A DNA stretch of 45,262 bases from Pseudomonas sp. H1h (GTDB lineage: Bacteria > Pseudomonadota > Gammaproteobacteria > Pseudomonadales > Pseudomonadaceae): NCBI RefSeq assembly GCF_000633255.1, contig NZ_AYMJ01000019.1, positions 1 to 45,262 of the forward strand. The letters run 5' to 3'. Shown one piece after another: positions 1-8,550 of this stretch. The notes beneath the pieces are model-generated. The model saw only the letters and a list, made by a program, of their open reading frames with translations, made no database searches and was not told the origin of the DNA. A program made the translations under genes and the position numbers. Within the stretch, counting starts at the first letter, position 1, and each line of letters begins with the position of its first letter.

Positions 1-1055
1 CAAGCCCCCAACACCCGACATGCCTCCGCCGGCAACGTCACCGACACCGGATGCCCGATCCCCAATCCAATCCCCTGACACGGCGTGCTCAACGCAGTGA
101 ACGTCACCCCGGAACACTCCACCGTGGTCTCGATGGTCGCGCCGATATCGCGCACGAACGTCACCTTGCCCAGCAAGCGATTGCCCGCCGTCGCCTGTGG
201 CGCGGACAGTTGCAGGTCTTCGGGGCGAATCAGCATTTTCACCTTCTGCCCCACCACGATGCTGCTGCAGATCGGCACTTGCAGCGCGTCACCGCCCGGC
301 AGGCTGACCTTGCCATCGCCCAGCGCCGTGGCCGGGAAAATATTGCCCGAGCCGATGAAGTCGGCAACGAACTCGTTGGCCGGATGCCGGTAGATTTCAA
401 TCGGCGTGCCCACCTGCTGCACCTTGTGCTCACCCAACACCACAACGATGTCGGCCATGGTCATGGCTTCGCGCTGGTCGTGGGTAACCATGATCGTGGT
501 GATGTTCAAGCGCTGTTGCAGTTGGCGGATTTCCACCTGCATCGACTCGCGCAGCTTGGCGTCCAGTGCCGACAGCGGTTCGTCGAGCAGAAGAATTTTC
601 GGCCGCGAGGCGATGGCCCGGGCAATCGCCACACGTTGCCGTTGCCCTCCGGAAAGCTTGGCCACCGGCCGGTCGATCATCGCTTGCAACTGGATCAACT
701 CCAGCAGTTCCACCACCCGCGCCTGCTGCTCGGCCTTGCTCACACCGCGCAGCTTCAGCGGATAGGCAATGTTTTCGCCGACGGTCATGTGCGGGAACAG
801 TGCCAGCGACTGGAACACCATGCCGAAGTTACGCAAGTGCGCCGGGGTGTGGCCGATGTTCTCGCCATCGAGGCGAATCTCGCCGCCAGTGAGGGTTTCC
901 AGCCCGGCGATCATCCGCAGCAAGGTGGTTTTGCCACAGCCCGACGGGCCGAGAAAACACACCAGTTTGCCTTCCGGCAAATGCAGGTTGACGTCTTGTA
1001 CCGCACAAGCCGAGCCGTAGAATTTCTCGACGTTTTCCAGAATCAGACCAGTCAT
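1..1055 (-). CDS. Polyamine-type ABC transporter ATP-binding protein (runs off left edge)
   Basis: This is the cytoplasmic ATPase of a PotABCD-like importer. The reading frame starts at the ATG at 1055 and stays open to the window edge for 351 codons. Visible motifs are Walker A GPSGCGKT (about 36-43), the signature LSGGQ (134-138), Walker B ILLLDEP (154-160) and the switch histidine in THDQ (H192). A TOBE-like C-terminal region follows (about 240-350). The length matches the family, so probably only the stop codon or a few residues are missing. It is the last gene of a reverse-strand cluster and starts 13 bp after the permease at 1069-1917. The substrate cannot be read from this subunit; neighbouring enzymes suggest a guanidino compound, amino acid or polyamine (inference). 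Confidence 0.93.
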   Translation of the reverse strand, partial: MTGLILENVEKFYGSACAVQDVNLHLPEGKLVCFLGPSGCGKTTLLRMIAGLETLTGGEIRLDGENIGHTPAHLRNFGMVFQSLALFPHMTVGENIAYPLKLRGVSKAEQQARVVELLELIQLQAMIDRPVAKLSGGQRQRVAIARAIASRPKILLLDEPLSALDAKLRESMQVEIRQLQQRLNITTIMVTHDQREAMTMADIVVVLGEHKVQQVGTPIEIYRHPANEFVADFIGSGNIFPATALGDGKVSLPGGDALQVPICSSIVVGQKVKMLIRPEDLQLSAPQATAGNRLLGKVTFVRDIGATIETTVECSGVTFTALSTPCQGIGLGIGHPVSVTLPAEACRVLGA

Positions 1056-1068
1056 GTTGCACCTCAAA

Positions 1069-1917
1069 TCAAAAGGAAACGCCGCCCTCGCCCACCAGTT
1101 TCTCCAGCGCCCAGATCAGGACGAAGTCGATCAGCACGATCAGCACGGCAAACGAGAACACGGTAGGGTCGAGCGATGACACGGTGCGGCTGTACATCCA
1201 GATCGGCACGGTCATGACGTCGATGGTGTAGAGGAAATAGGTCACGGTGAATTCGTTGAACGAGACGATGAATGCCAGCAGCATCCCCGCCAGAATCCCC
1301 GACTTCATCAACGGCACCACCACGTCGACAATCGCCCGCAGCGGCGAGGCGCCGAGCATCCGCGCGGCCTCTTCGACTTCACTGCCGATGGAGAGCATCG
1401 CGGCGGTGCAGTTTTTCACCACGAACGGCAGCGCCAGAATCACGTGGGCAATCACCAGCCGCGAGGTGGTCAGGTGGAACGGCAGACTGTCGAACACCAG
1501 CAACAACGCCAGGCCCAACACCACCATCGGAAACACCAGCGGCAGTGACATCAGTTGCAGCGCCACGGCTTTGCCGCGGAACTCGCAGCGGGTCAGTGCG
1601 TAGGCGGCGGGCACCGCGATCAGCGTGGCGAAGACCATAGTCAGGCACGACACCAGCAGGCTGGTGGCCATCGCCTGACCGAGGCTCAGCACATCGCTGG
1701 CGTCCGGTGAAACGAAGGTGTGCCAGGCCGCTTTGTACCATTGCAGGCTGTAGCTGCTCGGCGGGAAGTCGAGGTTCGACGCACCGCTGAACGACATCAC
1801 GATCATGGTCAGGATCGGCAACACCGCCAGCAGCAGAATGAACCCGGAAAGAATCCCGGCGAACTTGCCGGTGTCGCCGGGCAACAGCGCCATGCGCTTC
1901 TTGGTCAGGGTACTCAT
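1069..1917 (-). CDS. ABC transporter permease, PotC-like
   Basis: A 282-residue inner-membrane permease of the binding-protein-dependent family (BPD_transp_1). A hydrophobic N-terminal segment (about 18-41) is followed by several membrane spans. The EAA cytoplasmic loop that docks on the ATPase is visible as EEAARMLGASPLRAI (about 180-195). It follows the first permease with a 4-bp start/stop overlap, so the two are probably translationally coupled and form the heterodimeric pore. Family membership is clear from the EAA loop and size. Substrate specificity is not visible in permeases. Confidence 0.93.
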   Translation of the reverse strand: MSTLTKKRMALLPGDTGKFAGILSGFILLLAVLPILTMIVMSFSGASNLDFPPSSYSLQWYKAAWHTFVSPDASDVLSLGQAMATSLLVSCLTMVFATLIAVPAAYALTRCEFRGKAVALQLMSLPLVFPMVVLGLALLLVFDSLPFHLTTSRLVIAHVILALPFVVKNCTAAMLSIGSEVEEAARMLGASPLRAIVDVVVPLMKSGILAGMLLAFIVSFNEFTVTYFLYTIDVMTVPIWMYSRTVSSLDPTVFSFAVLIVLIDFVLIWALEKLVGEGGVSF

Positions 1918-2822
1918 TGCGAAGCCTCCAGCAGGCGCCGACGACGGCCAGTGATGTATTCGGACAGGGTCATGATCGCCAGCGTGGTGACGATCAGCAC
2001 CACCCCGGCCGCCGACGCGGCGGGCCAGTTCATCAGCGGCGCAATCTGGTCATGCACCATCACCGCGAGCATCGGCACACGGCGGCCACCGAGCAGCAAC
2101 GGCACGACAAAACTGCTGGCGTTGTAGGCGAACACCAGCGTCGCCCCGGTAATGATCCCCGGCAGACTCATCGGCAACACCACCTGACGGAACACCTGAA
2201 AACGACTGGCGCCCAGCGTTGCGGCGGCCTCTTCGTAAGTGCGGGCGACGCCGCGCATGGCGCTGGCAATCGGCAGCACGGCCAGCGGAAATGCGGTTTG
2301 CACCAGGCCCATCAGCACGCCGTTCTGGTTGTACAGCAACATGATCGGACGCTTGATCAGGCCCAGGCCCATCAGCGTCTGGTTGAGCATCCCGCCCGGG
2401 CCGAGAATCACCAGCCAGCCATAGCTTTGCAGCAGCAGGTTGACCAGCAACGGCAATAACACCGCCGCGAGGAAAATCCGCCGCACGAACGGCGAGGTCA
2501 GCCGCGACATGGTGTACGCCACCGGGATCGCCAGCAGCACGGCGATCACCGCACTGATCAACGCCAGGCGCAGGGTCAGCAGCAGCGACTTGAGGTAATA
2601 GGGTTCCAGCAATTGCGCGTAGCTGGCGAGGCTGAACCCGCTCCACTCCGCGCCTTTGGTGCCGACACTCATGCGCAGCACCAGCAGACTGGCGGCGATC
2701 AGCACACCGAGAAACAGCATCGACGGCGTGAGGAAAAACCACGCCCGGGCGGTCGGCGAAATACCGCGCGCCGGGCGCACGTCAGCGGCGCCGACCGGTT
2801 GGGTCAGGGATTGATGTTCCAT
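1914..2822 (-). CDS. ABC transporter permease, PotB-like
   Basis: First permease of the importer, about 302 residues from the ATG at 2822. A TTG at 2858 would add 12 residues and is less likely, because GAGA lies at a usable distance before the ATG. It has about six membrane spans. The EAA loop is visible as YEEAAATLGASRFQVFRQVVLP in the C-terminal half. Its stop overlaps the start of the second permease by 4 bp. A REPIN of about 95 bp separates it from the upstream binding-protein gene, a common place for such elements between a highly expressed binding protein and less expressed membrane subunits. Confidence 0.92.
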   Translation of the reverse strand: MEHQSLTQPVGAADVRPARGISPTARAWFFLTPSMLFLGVLIAASLLVLRMSVGTKGAEWSGFSLASYAQLLEPYYLKSLLLTLRLALISAVIAVLLAIPVAYTMSRLTSPFVRRIFLAAVLLPLLVNLLLQSYGWLVILGPGGMLNQTLMGLGLIKRPIMLLYNQNGVLMGLVQTAFPLAVLPIASAMRGVARTYEEAAATLGASRFQVFRQVVLPMSLPGIITGATLVFAYNASSFVVPLLLGGRRVPMLAVMVHDQIAPLMNWPAASAAGVVLIVTTLAIMTLSEYITGRRRRLLEASQ

Positions 2823-2870
2823 AGCAATGATCTCGTCAATGGAAAGCGAATCTCCCAAACACCTCAGTCT

Positions 2871-2965
2871 CCTGTGGGAGCAGGCTTGCTCGCGAAAGCG
2901 GTGGATCAGTCAAACACTTTGGCGACTGACAGATTGCATTCGCGAGCAAGCCCGCTCCCACAGGG
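2871..2965. repeat. REPIN (paired inverted REP)
   Basis: The left arm begins CTGTGGGAGCAGGCTTGCTC and the right arm is its near-perfect complement, ending GCTCCCACAG. About 45 bp of unrelated loop lies between. This is the typical P. fluorescens extragenic palindrome, mobilised in trans by RAYT transposases (family knowledge). It lies inside the operon, between binding protein and permease genes, where the hairpin may act as an mRNA 3'-end stabiliser. Confidence 0.9.
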
Positions 2966-2991
2966 GATCTGTGGTGTCTGGAGGGTCGGCG

Positions 2992-4095
2992 TCAGGAAGA
3001 AAAAATTTCCGTGTAACGACGAATCCATTGGTCATGCACGGTGGCCAGGAAGGCGTTGTCGTGCATGATCGCCTTCTCGGCAATCTGCTCCGGCGTGAGG
3101 ATGTACGGGCTCTTGCGTGCTTCGGCGGAGATGATCGCCTTGGCGTTGACCGGGCCGTTGAAGATGTCTTCGGCCATCTTGCCCTGCACCAGCGGGTCGA
3201 GAGAGTGGTCGATGAAGGCGTAGGCCAGATCGGTGTCGCCCGGACGGTTCTTCGGCATCACCGAGAGCATCAGGTCGGTGTAGAAACCTTCCTTCATGCC
3301 GAACGTGGCACCGAGGCCGTAGTTCGGATCGCGGATCTGCTTGGGGAAGAATGCCGGTGCGTACAAGCCGCCCATGTCCAGCGAGCCGGTGCGGAACAGC
3401 TCGGCAATCTGGTTCGGGTTTTCGCCCAGGGTGACCACACGATCCTTCAGCTCGGCGAGTTTCTTGAAGCCCGGTTCGATGTTGTGTTCGTCACCGCCCG
3501 CCAGTTTCGCGGCGATGATGATCAGGTCCATGGCCTCGGTCCAGTTCGGCGGCGGCAGGAAAATATTCGGTGCCAGATCGGCGTCCCACAACGCGGCGTA
3601 ACTGTCCGGCGCCTGTTTGAGGGTGCGGGTGCTGTAGACCAGGCTGTTGCACCACAGCAGGTAACCGATGCCGTGGCCGTTAGCCCCGGTGCGGTACTTT
3701 TCCGGTACGTCGATCAGGTTGGGAATGCGGTTGAGGTCGGGTTTTTCCAGCAGCCCGGCGGCGGCCAGGCCTTCGGCACCGACCCCGGCCAGAGTGATGA
3801 TGTCGTACTGCGCACGGTCACCGCCGGCCTTGAGTTTGGCGACCATTTCCGAAGTGCTGCCGGTGCGGTCGGCGATGACCTTCGCGCCGGTCTTGGCTTC
3901 GAACGTGGCGGCAATGTTGCGCAGTGCGGCGAGGCCGGTGTCATCCGACCAGGTCAGTAAACGCAGGGTCTTGCCGGCAAAACGCGTGTCGCTGGCACTG
4001 GCCCGGATGAAGGGCATGCTCAGGGCCGCCGCCGCTACCGAGGCGACGCCGACGGTTTTAATGAATTGACGCCTGTTCAGATCATGCTCGCCCAT
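2992..4095 (-). CDS. ABC transporter substrate-binding protein, PotD-like, Tat-exported
   Basis: Periplasmic binding component, 367 residues from the ATG at 4095, which has GGGAG about 7-12 bases upstream. An ATG-less extension to 4146 has no ribosome site. The N-terminus carries a twin-arginine motif NRRQFIK (7-13) before a hydrophobic stretch ending around SASA, so it should be exported folded through Tat. The body resembles spermidine/putrescine-binding proteins (SBP_bac_8 type): LLTWSDD near the N-terminus, and the C-terminal helices typical of PotD/PotF. It sits between the aldehyde dehydrogenase and the permeases in one reverse-strand cluster. The ligand is unknown; context favours a guanidino or polyamine compound. 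Confidence 0.92.
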   Translation of the reverse strand: MGEHDLNRRQFIKTVGVASVAAAALSMPFIRASASDTRFAGKTLRLLTWSDDTGLAALRNIAATFEAKTGAKVIADRTGSTSEMVAKLKAGGDRAQYDIITLAGVGAEGLAAAGLLEKPDLNRIPNLIDVPEKYRTGANGHGIGYLLWCNSLVYSTRTLKQAPDSYAALWDADLAPNIFLPPPNWTEAMDLIIIAAKLAGGDEHNIEPGFKKLAELKDRVVTLGENPNQIAELFRTGSLDMGGLYAPAFFPKQIRDPNYGLGATFGMKEGFYTDLMLSVMPKNRPGDTDLAYAFIDHSLDPLVQGKMAEDIFNGPVNAKAIISAEARKSPYILTPEQIAEKAIMHDNAFLATVHDQWIRRYTEIFSS

Positions 4096-4270
4096 GAAGG
4101 ACTCCCTTTGTTCTTTTAAGTATGAGGTTGGTCGCAACCGTTGCATCCGCGCGGCCGGATCCGCTGAAGGCCTTGTTTTAAAAGGCCTGCAGCGCAGCCG
4201 ACGAGTTCATCCTGAGGTCGTGCAATACACCTGACTATCGATAAAAACTCATCGAAGCCATGACACCGAC

Positions 4271-4293
4271 GCATGCCTCGTTGCGAGGCATGC
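4271..4293 (-). other. Perfect 10-bp hairpin in the 217-bp operon gap
   Basis: GCATGCCTCG, a three-base loop, then CGAGGCATGC. It sits just after the aldehyde dehydrogenase stop and about 175 bp before the binding-protein start. No T-run follows on the reverse strand, so it is not a classical intrinsic terminator. It could be an RNA-processing or stabilising hairpin that sets differential expression within the cluster. The rest of the gap shows a second short stem (AGGCCT/AGGCCT near 4168-4188) and no clear promoter. Confidence 0.5.
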
Positions 4294-4312
4294 GCTCACC
4301 TTTTTCGGGCGT

Positions 4313-5764
4313 TCAGAGCGCCCGGATCACGTGTTTGATTTCCTGGAACGCGGACAGACCCCACGGCCCCAATTCGCGGCCAATGCTGCTCTGCTTGTAA
4401 CCGCCCCACGCCGTCTGCGGAAAAATCACTTGCGGCGCGTTGAGCCACACAAGTCCCGCCTGCAGGGCATTGGCGACCCGATCGGCGGTCTCGGCGTTAC
4501 GCGTCACCACACTGGCAACCAGCCCGAACTGACTGTCGTTAGCCAAGGCAATCGCCTCGGCTTCGCTGCTGAAACTGCGCACGCACAGCACCGGGCCGAA
4601 AATCTCTTCGCACCACAGCGCACTGTCGAGGGGCACGTCGGTGAACACGGTCGGCTGCAAAAAATATCCTCGCGGCAGATCCGCCGGACGATTGCCGCCG
4701 CACAGCAGCCTGGCCCCGGCACTCAAGCCTCGGTCGATGTGGCCAAGCACGCGCTGGTATTGCGCCTGATTCACCAGCGCGCCCATCTCCACCTCAGGGT
4801 CGAACGGGTCAGCCACGCGAATCGCTTGCGCACGTTTTTTCAGGCGTTCAAGAAACTCTTCGGCCAGCTCATCGGCGACCAGCACCCGACTGGTGGCCGA
4901 GCACATCTGCCCGGCGTTGAAAAAACCGCCGCCGCAAGCCAGCTCCACGGCCAGTTCCAGATCGGCATCGGCCAGCACCAGCAGCGAAGATTTGCCGCCC
5001 AGTTCCAGGCTCACGCCTTTCACGGTTTCCGCGGCGCGCTGCATCACCTGCACGCCGACGGCGTTGCTGCCGGTGAAGGAAATCCTGGCGATACGCGGGT
5101 CAGCCGAGAGCGGTGCACCGACCGCCAGGCCGGTGCCGCAGACCAGGTTGAACACGCCTTTGGGCAGGCCGGATTCAGCGATGATCGCCGCCAGTTCCAG
5201 CTCCGGCAGCGGCGTGACTTCCGACGGTTTGAGCACCACGCAGCAGCCGGCAGCCAGCGCCGGTGCAAGTTTCCATGCGGTGGTGACCATCGGGAAATTC
5301 CACGGCACGATCAGCCCCACCACACCGCACGGTTCGCGGCGCAGACGTGCGCTGAAATCGTCGCTGGGCAGCGCCACGTTGCTGTCCTGTCTGGCGTCGA
5401 GACCTTCGGCCAACTCGGCGTAGTACTCGAAGGTAGCGATCACGTCGTCGACGTCGATGGCCGCTTCGAATTGCGGTTTGCCGTTGTTGCTCGACTGCAA
5501 CTGCATCAAGTGATCACGACCGTTGCGTACGCCGTTGGCGATGTTGCGCAGGATTGCGCCGCGCTCGGCACCGGTGGTTTGCGACCAGTCCTTGAACGCC
5601 GCAGTGGCAGCGCTCACGGCCTGGTCGACCGCGTGCTCATCACCGCCATTGACCGTGGTCAGCAGCGCTTCGGTGGCCGGGTTGATCACCCGCAGATGCT
5701 CGCGACCGGCCGACCATTGACCGTTGATGTACAGGCCGTCGAGTGTGGTTGGGAAATTGATCAT
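4313..5764 (-). CDS. NAD(P)-dependent aldehyde dehydrogenase
   Basis: A 483-residue ALDH-superfamily enzyme that oxidises an aldehyde to the acid. Visible are the PWNFP segment (N156), the TGSNAVG cofactor loop (about 231-237), the general base in LELGGK (E254) and the catalytic cysteine in GQMCSA (C288). The EEIFGPV stretch near the C-terminus is also family-typical. The start at 5764 (MINFPTT) overlaps the stop of the upstream decarboxylase as ATGA, implying coupled translation. That coupling suggests it oxidises the aldehyde released by the decarboxylase, for example 4-guanidinobutyraldehyde (inference). It also resembles betaine-aldehyde and aminobutyraldehyde dehydrogenases, so the exact substrate is open. 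Confidence 0.93.
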   Translation of the reverse strand: MINFPTTLDGLYINGQWSAGREHLRVINPATEALLTTVNGGDEHAVDQAVSAATAAFKDWSQTTGAERGAILRNIANGVRNGRDHLMQLQSSNNGKPQFEAAIDVDDVIATFEYYAELAEGLDARQDSNVALPSDDFSARLRREPCGVVGLIVPWNFPMVTTAWKLAPALAAGCCVVLKPSEVTPLPELELAAIIAESGLPKGVFNLVCGTGLAVGAPLSADPRIARISFTGSNAVGVQVMQRAAETVKGVSLELGGKSSLLVLADADLELAVELACGGGFFNAGQMCSATSRVLVADELAEEFLERLKKRAQAIRVADPFDPEVEMGALVNQAQYQRVLGHIDRGLSAGARLLCGGNRPADLPRGYFLQPTVFTDVPLDSALWCEEIFGPVLCVRSFSSEAEAIALANDSQFGLVASVVTRNAETADRVANALQAGLVWLNAPQVIFPQTAWGGYKQSSIGRELGPWGLSAFQEIKHVIRAL

Positions 5765-7398
5765 TGGGCCACCGCCTGCATCCACTGGGTCTGGTCGATT
5801 TCGATCAGGGTCGGGCCCTGACGATCGGTTGCGGCACGCAGTGCGCCGCGCAATTGCTCAACCGAACTGATCGCTTCGGCAGCGCAGCCCAGGGCCTTGG
5901 CGACGCCAATGAAGTCCGGGGTGTAGATGTCGACGCCGACTGGCTCGATGGCACGGTTGACCATGTACTTCTTGATCTCCTCGTAACCCTGGTTATTCCA
6001 CAGCAGGATAATCACCGGGGTGCGCGCTTCGACGGCGCTGGCCAGTTCCGGCAAGGTGAATTGCAGACCGCCATCGCCGATCAGGCACACCACGGGCGGG
6101 CGAACGCCGCCCTCAAGGCTGCCGCCGAGCCATGCGCCGATTGCCGCCGGCAAGGCGTAACCGAGGGTGCCGTAACCGGTCGAGGAGTTGAACCAGCGGC
6201 GCGGACGTTCTGGATTGAACGTCAGATTGCCGGTGTACACCGGTTGCGTGGAGTCGCCGACGAACACTGCATCCGGCAACTCGTGCAGGACGGTTTCGAG
6301 GAAACGCGTCTGGGCCAGTGTCGGCGCATCCCACGTCGCGGCCAGATCATCACGCAAACGCGCCGCCCGTACCTGCCCCCAATCGTTGCGACGCTCGGCC
6401 AGCGCTTGATGCGACAACGCGCTGAGCAGTGCCTGCGCGGCGTTGCGCGAGTCGGCGACCAACGCCACGTGCGGCGGATAGTTGCGCACGGTCTGATCGG
6501 CGTCGATGTCGATGCGCAGCAACTTGCCGGGAATCTCGAAACCGCCGGCGAAGGTCACGTCGTAATCGGTTTCGCCCAGCTCGGTGCCGATCGCCAGCAC
6601 CACGTCGGCATCGGCCACCAGTGCGCGGGTCGCGACCAGGCTTTGCGTCGAGCCGATCAGCAGCGGATGGCTGGAGGGCAGCATGCCTTTGGCGTTGATG
6701 GTCAGCGCCACCGGAGCGCCGAGCAGCTCGGCCAGTTCGGTGAGTTCGGCGGCGGCATCGATGGCACCGCCACCGGCAAGGATCAGCGGACGCTGGGCGC
6801 CGGCCAGCAGTTCAGTCATGCGCCGTACGGCCACCGGCGCAGCCCCGGCGCGGTCGATATTCACCGCAACACTGGCGAGCAGCGCATCGGCTTCTTCCAC
6901 CAAAACATCCAGTGGAATTTCGATGTGCACCGGACGCGGACGCCCGGCCTGGAACAGCGCGAAAGCCCGGGCCAGCACGCCCGGCAATTCCGCCGCCGAC
7001 ATCAGGGTGTGGGAGAACGCAGCGACGCCACCGACCAGTGCACTCTGGTTCGGCAGCTCGTGGAGCTTGCCGCGACCGCCGCCCAATTGGCTGCGCGTCT
7101 GTACGCTGGAGATCACCAGCATCGGGATCGAGTCGGCATACGCCTGGCCCATCGCGGTGGTGATGTTGGTCATGCCCGGACCGGTAATGATGAAGCACAC
7201 TCCGGGTTTGCCGCTGGTGCGCGCATAGCCATCGGCCATGAAACCGGCGCCCTGTTCATGCCGTGGAGTGACGTGGTTGATGCTCGAACGGGCCAGCCCG
7301 CGATACAGCTCCACGGTGTGCACGCCGGGAATGCCGAACACCTGCTCGACCCCATAATCCTCGAGTAACTTGACCAGTACTTCGCCACACGTCGCCAT
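5761..7398 (-). CDS. ThDP-dependent decarboxylase, probable 5-guanidino-2-oxopentanoate decarboxylase
   Basis: A 545-residue enzyme with the acetolactate-synthase/pyruvate-decarboxylase architecture. The N-terminal PYR domain has the catalytic glutamate in RHEQGAGFMADGYA (E48). The central domain is about 190-320. The C-terminal PP domain carries GDGG and, about 27 residues later, NNQGY, the ThDP/Mg-binding signature. I recall Pseudomonas proteins with this N-terminus being annotated as 2-ketoarginine decarboxylases (AruI type). It is the first gene of the cluster, with AAGGG before the ATG at 7398, and it overlaps the aldehyde dehydrogenase by 4 bp. No AruH-like aminotransferase lies alongside. 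Other 2-oxo acid decarboxylase or acetolactate-synthase-like functions remain possible. Confidence 0.85.
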   Translation of the reverse strand: MATCGEVLVKLLEDYGVEQVFGIPGVHTVELYRGLARSSINHVTPRHEQGAGFMADGYARTSGKPGVCFIITGPGMTNITTAMGQAYADSIPMLVISSVQTRSQLGGGRGKLHELPNQSALVGGVAAFSHTLMSAAELPGVLARAFALFQAGRPRPVHIEIPLDVLVEEADALLASVAVNIDRAGAAPVAVRRMTELLAGAQRPLILAGGGAIDAAAELTELAELLGAPVALTINAKGMLPSSHPLLIGSTQSLVATRALVADADVVLAIGTELGETDYDVTFAGGFEIPGKLLRIDIDADQTVRNYPPHVALVADSRNAAQALLSALSHQALAERRNDWGQVRAARLRDDLAATWDAPTLAQTRFLETVLHELPDAVFVGDSTQPVYTGNLTFNPERPRRWFNSSTGYGTLGYALPAAIGAWLGGSLEGGVRPPVVCLIGDGGLQFTLPELASAVEARTPVIILLWNNQGYEEIKKYMVNRAIEPVGVDIYTPDFIGVAKALGCAAEAISSVEQLRGALRAATDRQGPTLIEIDQTQWMQAVAQ

Positions 7399-7544
7399 GT
7401 CGATTGCCCTTTATATTCGGTTGAAACACAGAGCCCTTGGTGGAAGCGGGCCGTGGAATGGGCTCATTGAACGGGTGGCAGGTAGCGGCAACAATCGATT
7501 AAAAGTCATACTAGCCATGTCCTCACGTCATACCTTGGATCCAC

Positions 7545-8426
7545 ATGAAACGACTGCCTCCCCTGCCCGCCCTGCACACGTTTCTGATCACCGCGCAGTG
7601 CTGCAACTTCACTCGGGCAGCCGAGCAGTTGCACATCACTCAGGGTGCGGTGAGCCGGCAGATCGCCGGGCTGGAGGATCATCTGGGGTATGAGCTGTTC
7701 ATCCGTCTGGCCCGAGGCCTGGAGCTGACCGCCGAAGGGCGTGAATGGCTGCCACGGGTGGAAAAAATCTTCGGCCTGATCAGCGAAGCGACCGAGCAGA
7801 TTGGTCTGAAGCGCGAAACCCTGCAGCTCAAGGCACCCAGCTGTGTGATGCGCTGGCTGGTGCCGCGCCTGCTGCAATGGCAGAAGGAACGCCCGGACGT
7901 GCCGGTCAAACTGACCACCACCCTGGCTCACGGGGTGGATTTTCAGCGCGAGCAATTCGATGCCGCCGTGGTCTACGGCACGTCGCCGGCCAACTCGTCG
8001 ACTGCGCTGCACCTGTTTGACGAGCAACTGACTCCGGTGTGTTCGCCAACGTTATTGAAGGGGCCGCCGGCGCTGTCCGAGCCGGCTGATCTGCAACAGC
8101 ATCTGCTGTTGCATCCGACCCGCGATACCCAGGACTGGACCGTGTGGCTGACCGCCGCCGAACTGCAGTTGAGCAACGTCAACATGGGCCAGCATTTCGA
8201 AACACTGGATCAGGCGATGTCGATGGCGTCCCACGGGACGGGGGTGGCGATTGGCGACTGGTCGTTGATCGGCGATGACCTGCGCGCCGGGCGGCTGGTG
8301 ATGCCGTTTGAGTTGAAGGTGAAGACAGGACTGGGGTACTACGTGGTGATGCCGCAGGGCGTGGAAGCCTCGCCGCAGCTGGAGGAACTGATGATCTGGC
8401 TGGTGGAGCAGGCGCATACCCGCTGA
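7545..8426 (+). CDS. LysR-family transcriptional regulator (divergent to the decarboxylase cluster)
   Basis: A 293-residue LTTR. The winged helix-turn-helix lies at about residues 5-65, with FTRAAEQLHITQGAVSRQ as the helix-turn-helix core. An effector domain (about 92-290) follows. The overall look is that of the GcvA-like subgroup. It is transcribed away from the decarboxylase gene across a 146-bp shared intergenic region, the usual LysR arrangement, so it probably controls the decarboxylase/dehydrogenase/transporter cluster in response to the catabolite (inference). A weak TTGGA precedes the ATG. Confidence 0.92.
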   Translation: MKRLPPLPALHTFLITAQCCNFTRAAEQLHITQGAVSRQIAGLEDHLGYELFIRLARGLELTAEGREWLPRVEKIFGLISEATEQIGLKRETLQLKAPSCVMRWLVPRLLQWQKERPDVPVKLTTTLAHGVDFQREQFDAAVVYGTSPANSSTALHLFDEQLTPVCSPTLLKGPPALSEPADLQQHLLLHPTRDTQDWTVWLTAAELQLSNVNMGQHFETLDQAMSMASHGTGVAIGDWSLIGDDLRAGRLVMPFELKVKTGLGYYVVMPQGVEASPQLEELMIWLVEQAHTR

Positions 8427-8441
8427 AACACCCAAAAAAAC

Positions 8442-8532
8442 CTGTGGGAGCGGGCTTGCTCGCGAATACGGTGTGTCATTCACCGTTGAGGTCGACTGAC
8501 ACTCCCTCTTCGCGAGCAAGCCCGCTCCCACA
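8442..8532. repeat. REPIN
   Basis: Arms TGTGGGAGCGGGCTTGCTCG and its complement CGAGCAAGCCCGCTCCCACA enclose about 50 bp. It lies between the convergent LysR gene and the NAD(P)H-binding gene, where it may also help end transcription from both sides. Confidence 0.92.
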
Positions 8533-8550
8533 TTTGTTCTGCGTCGTTGC

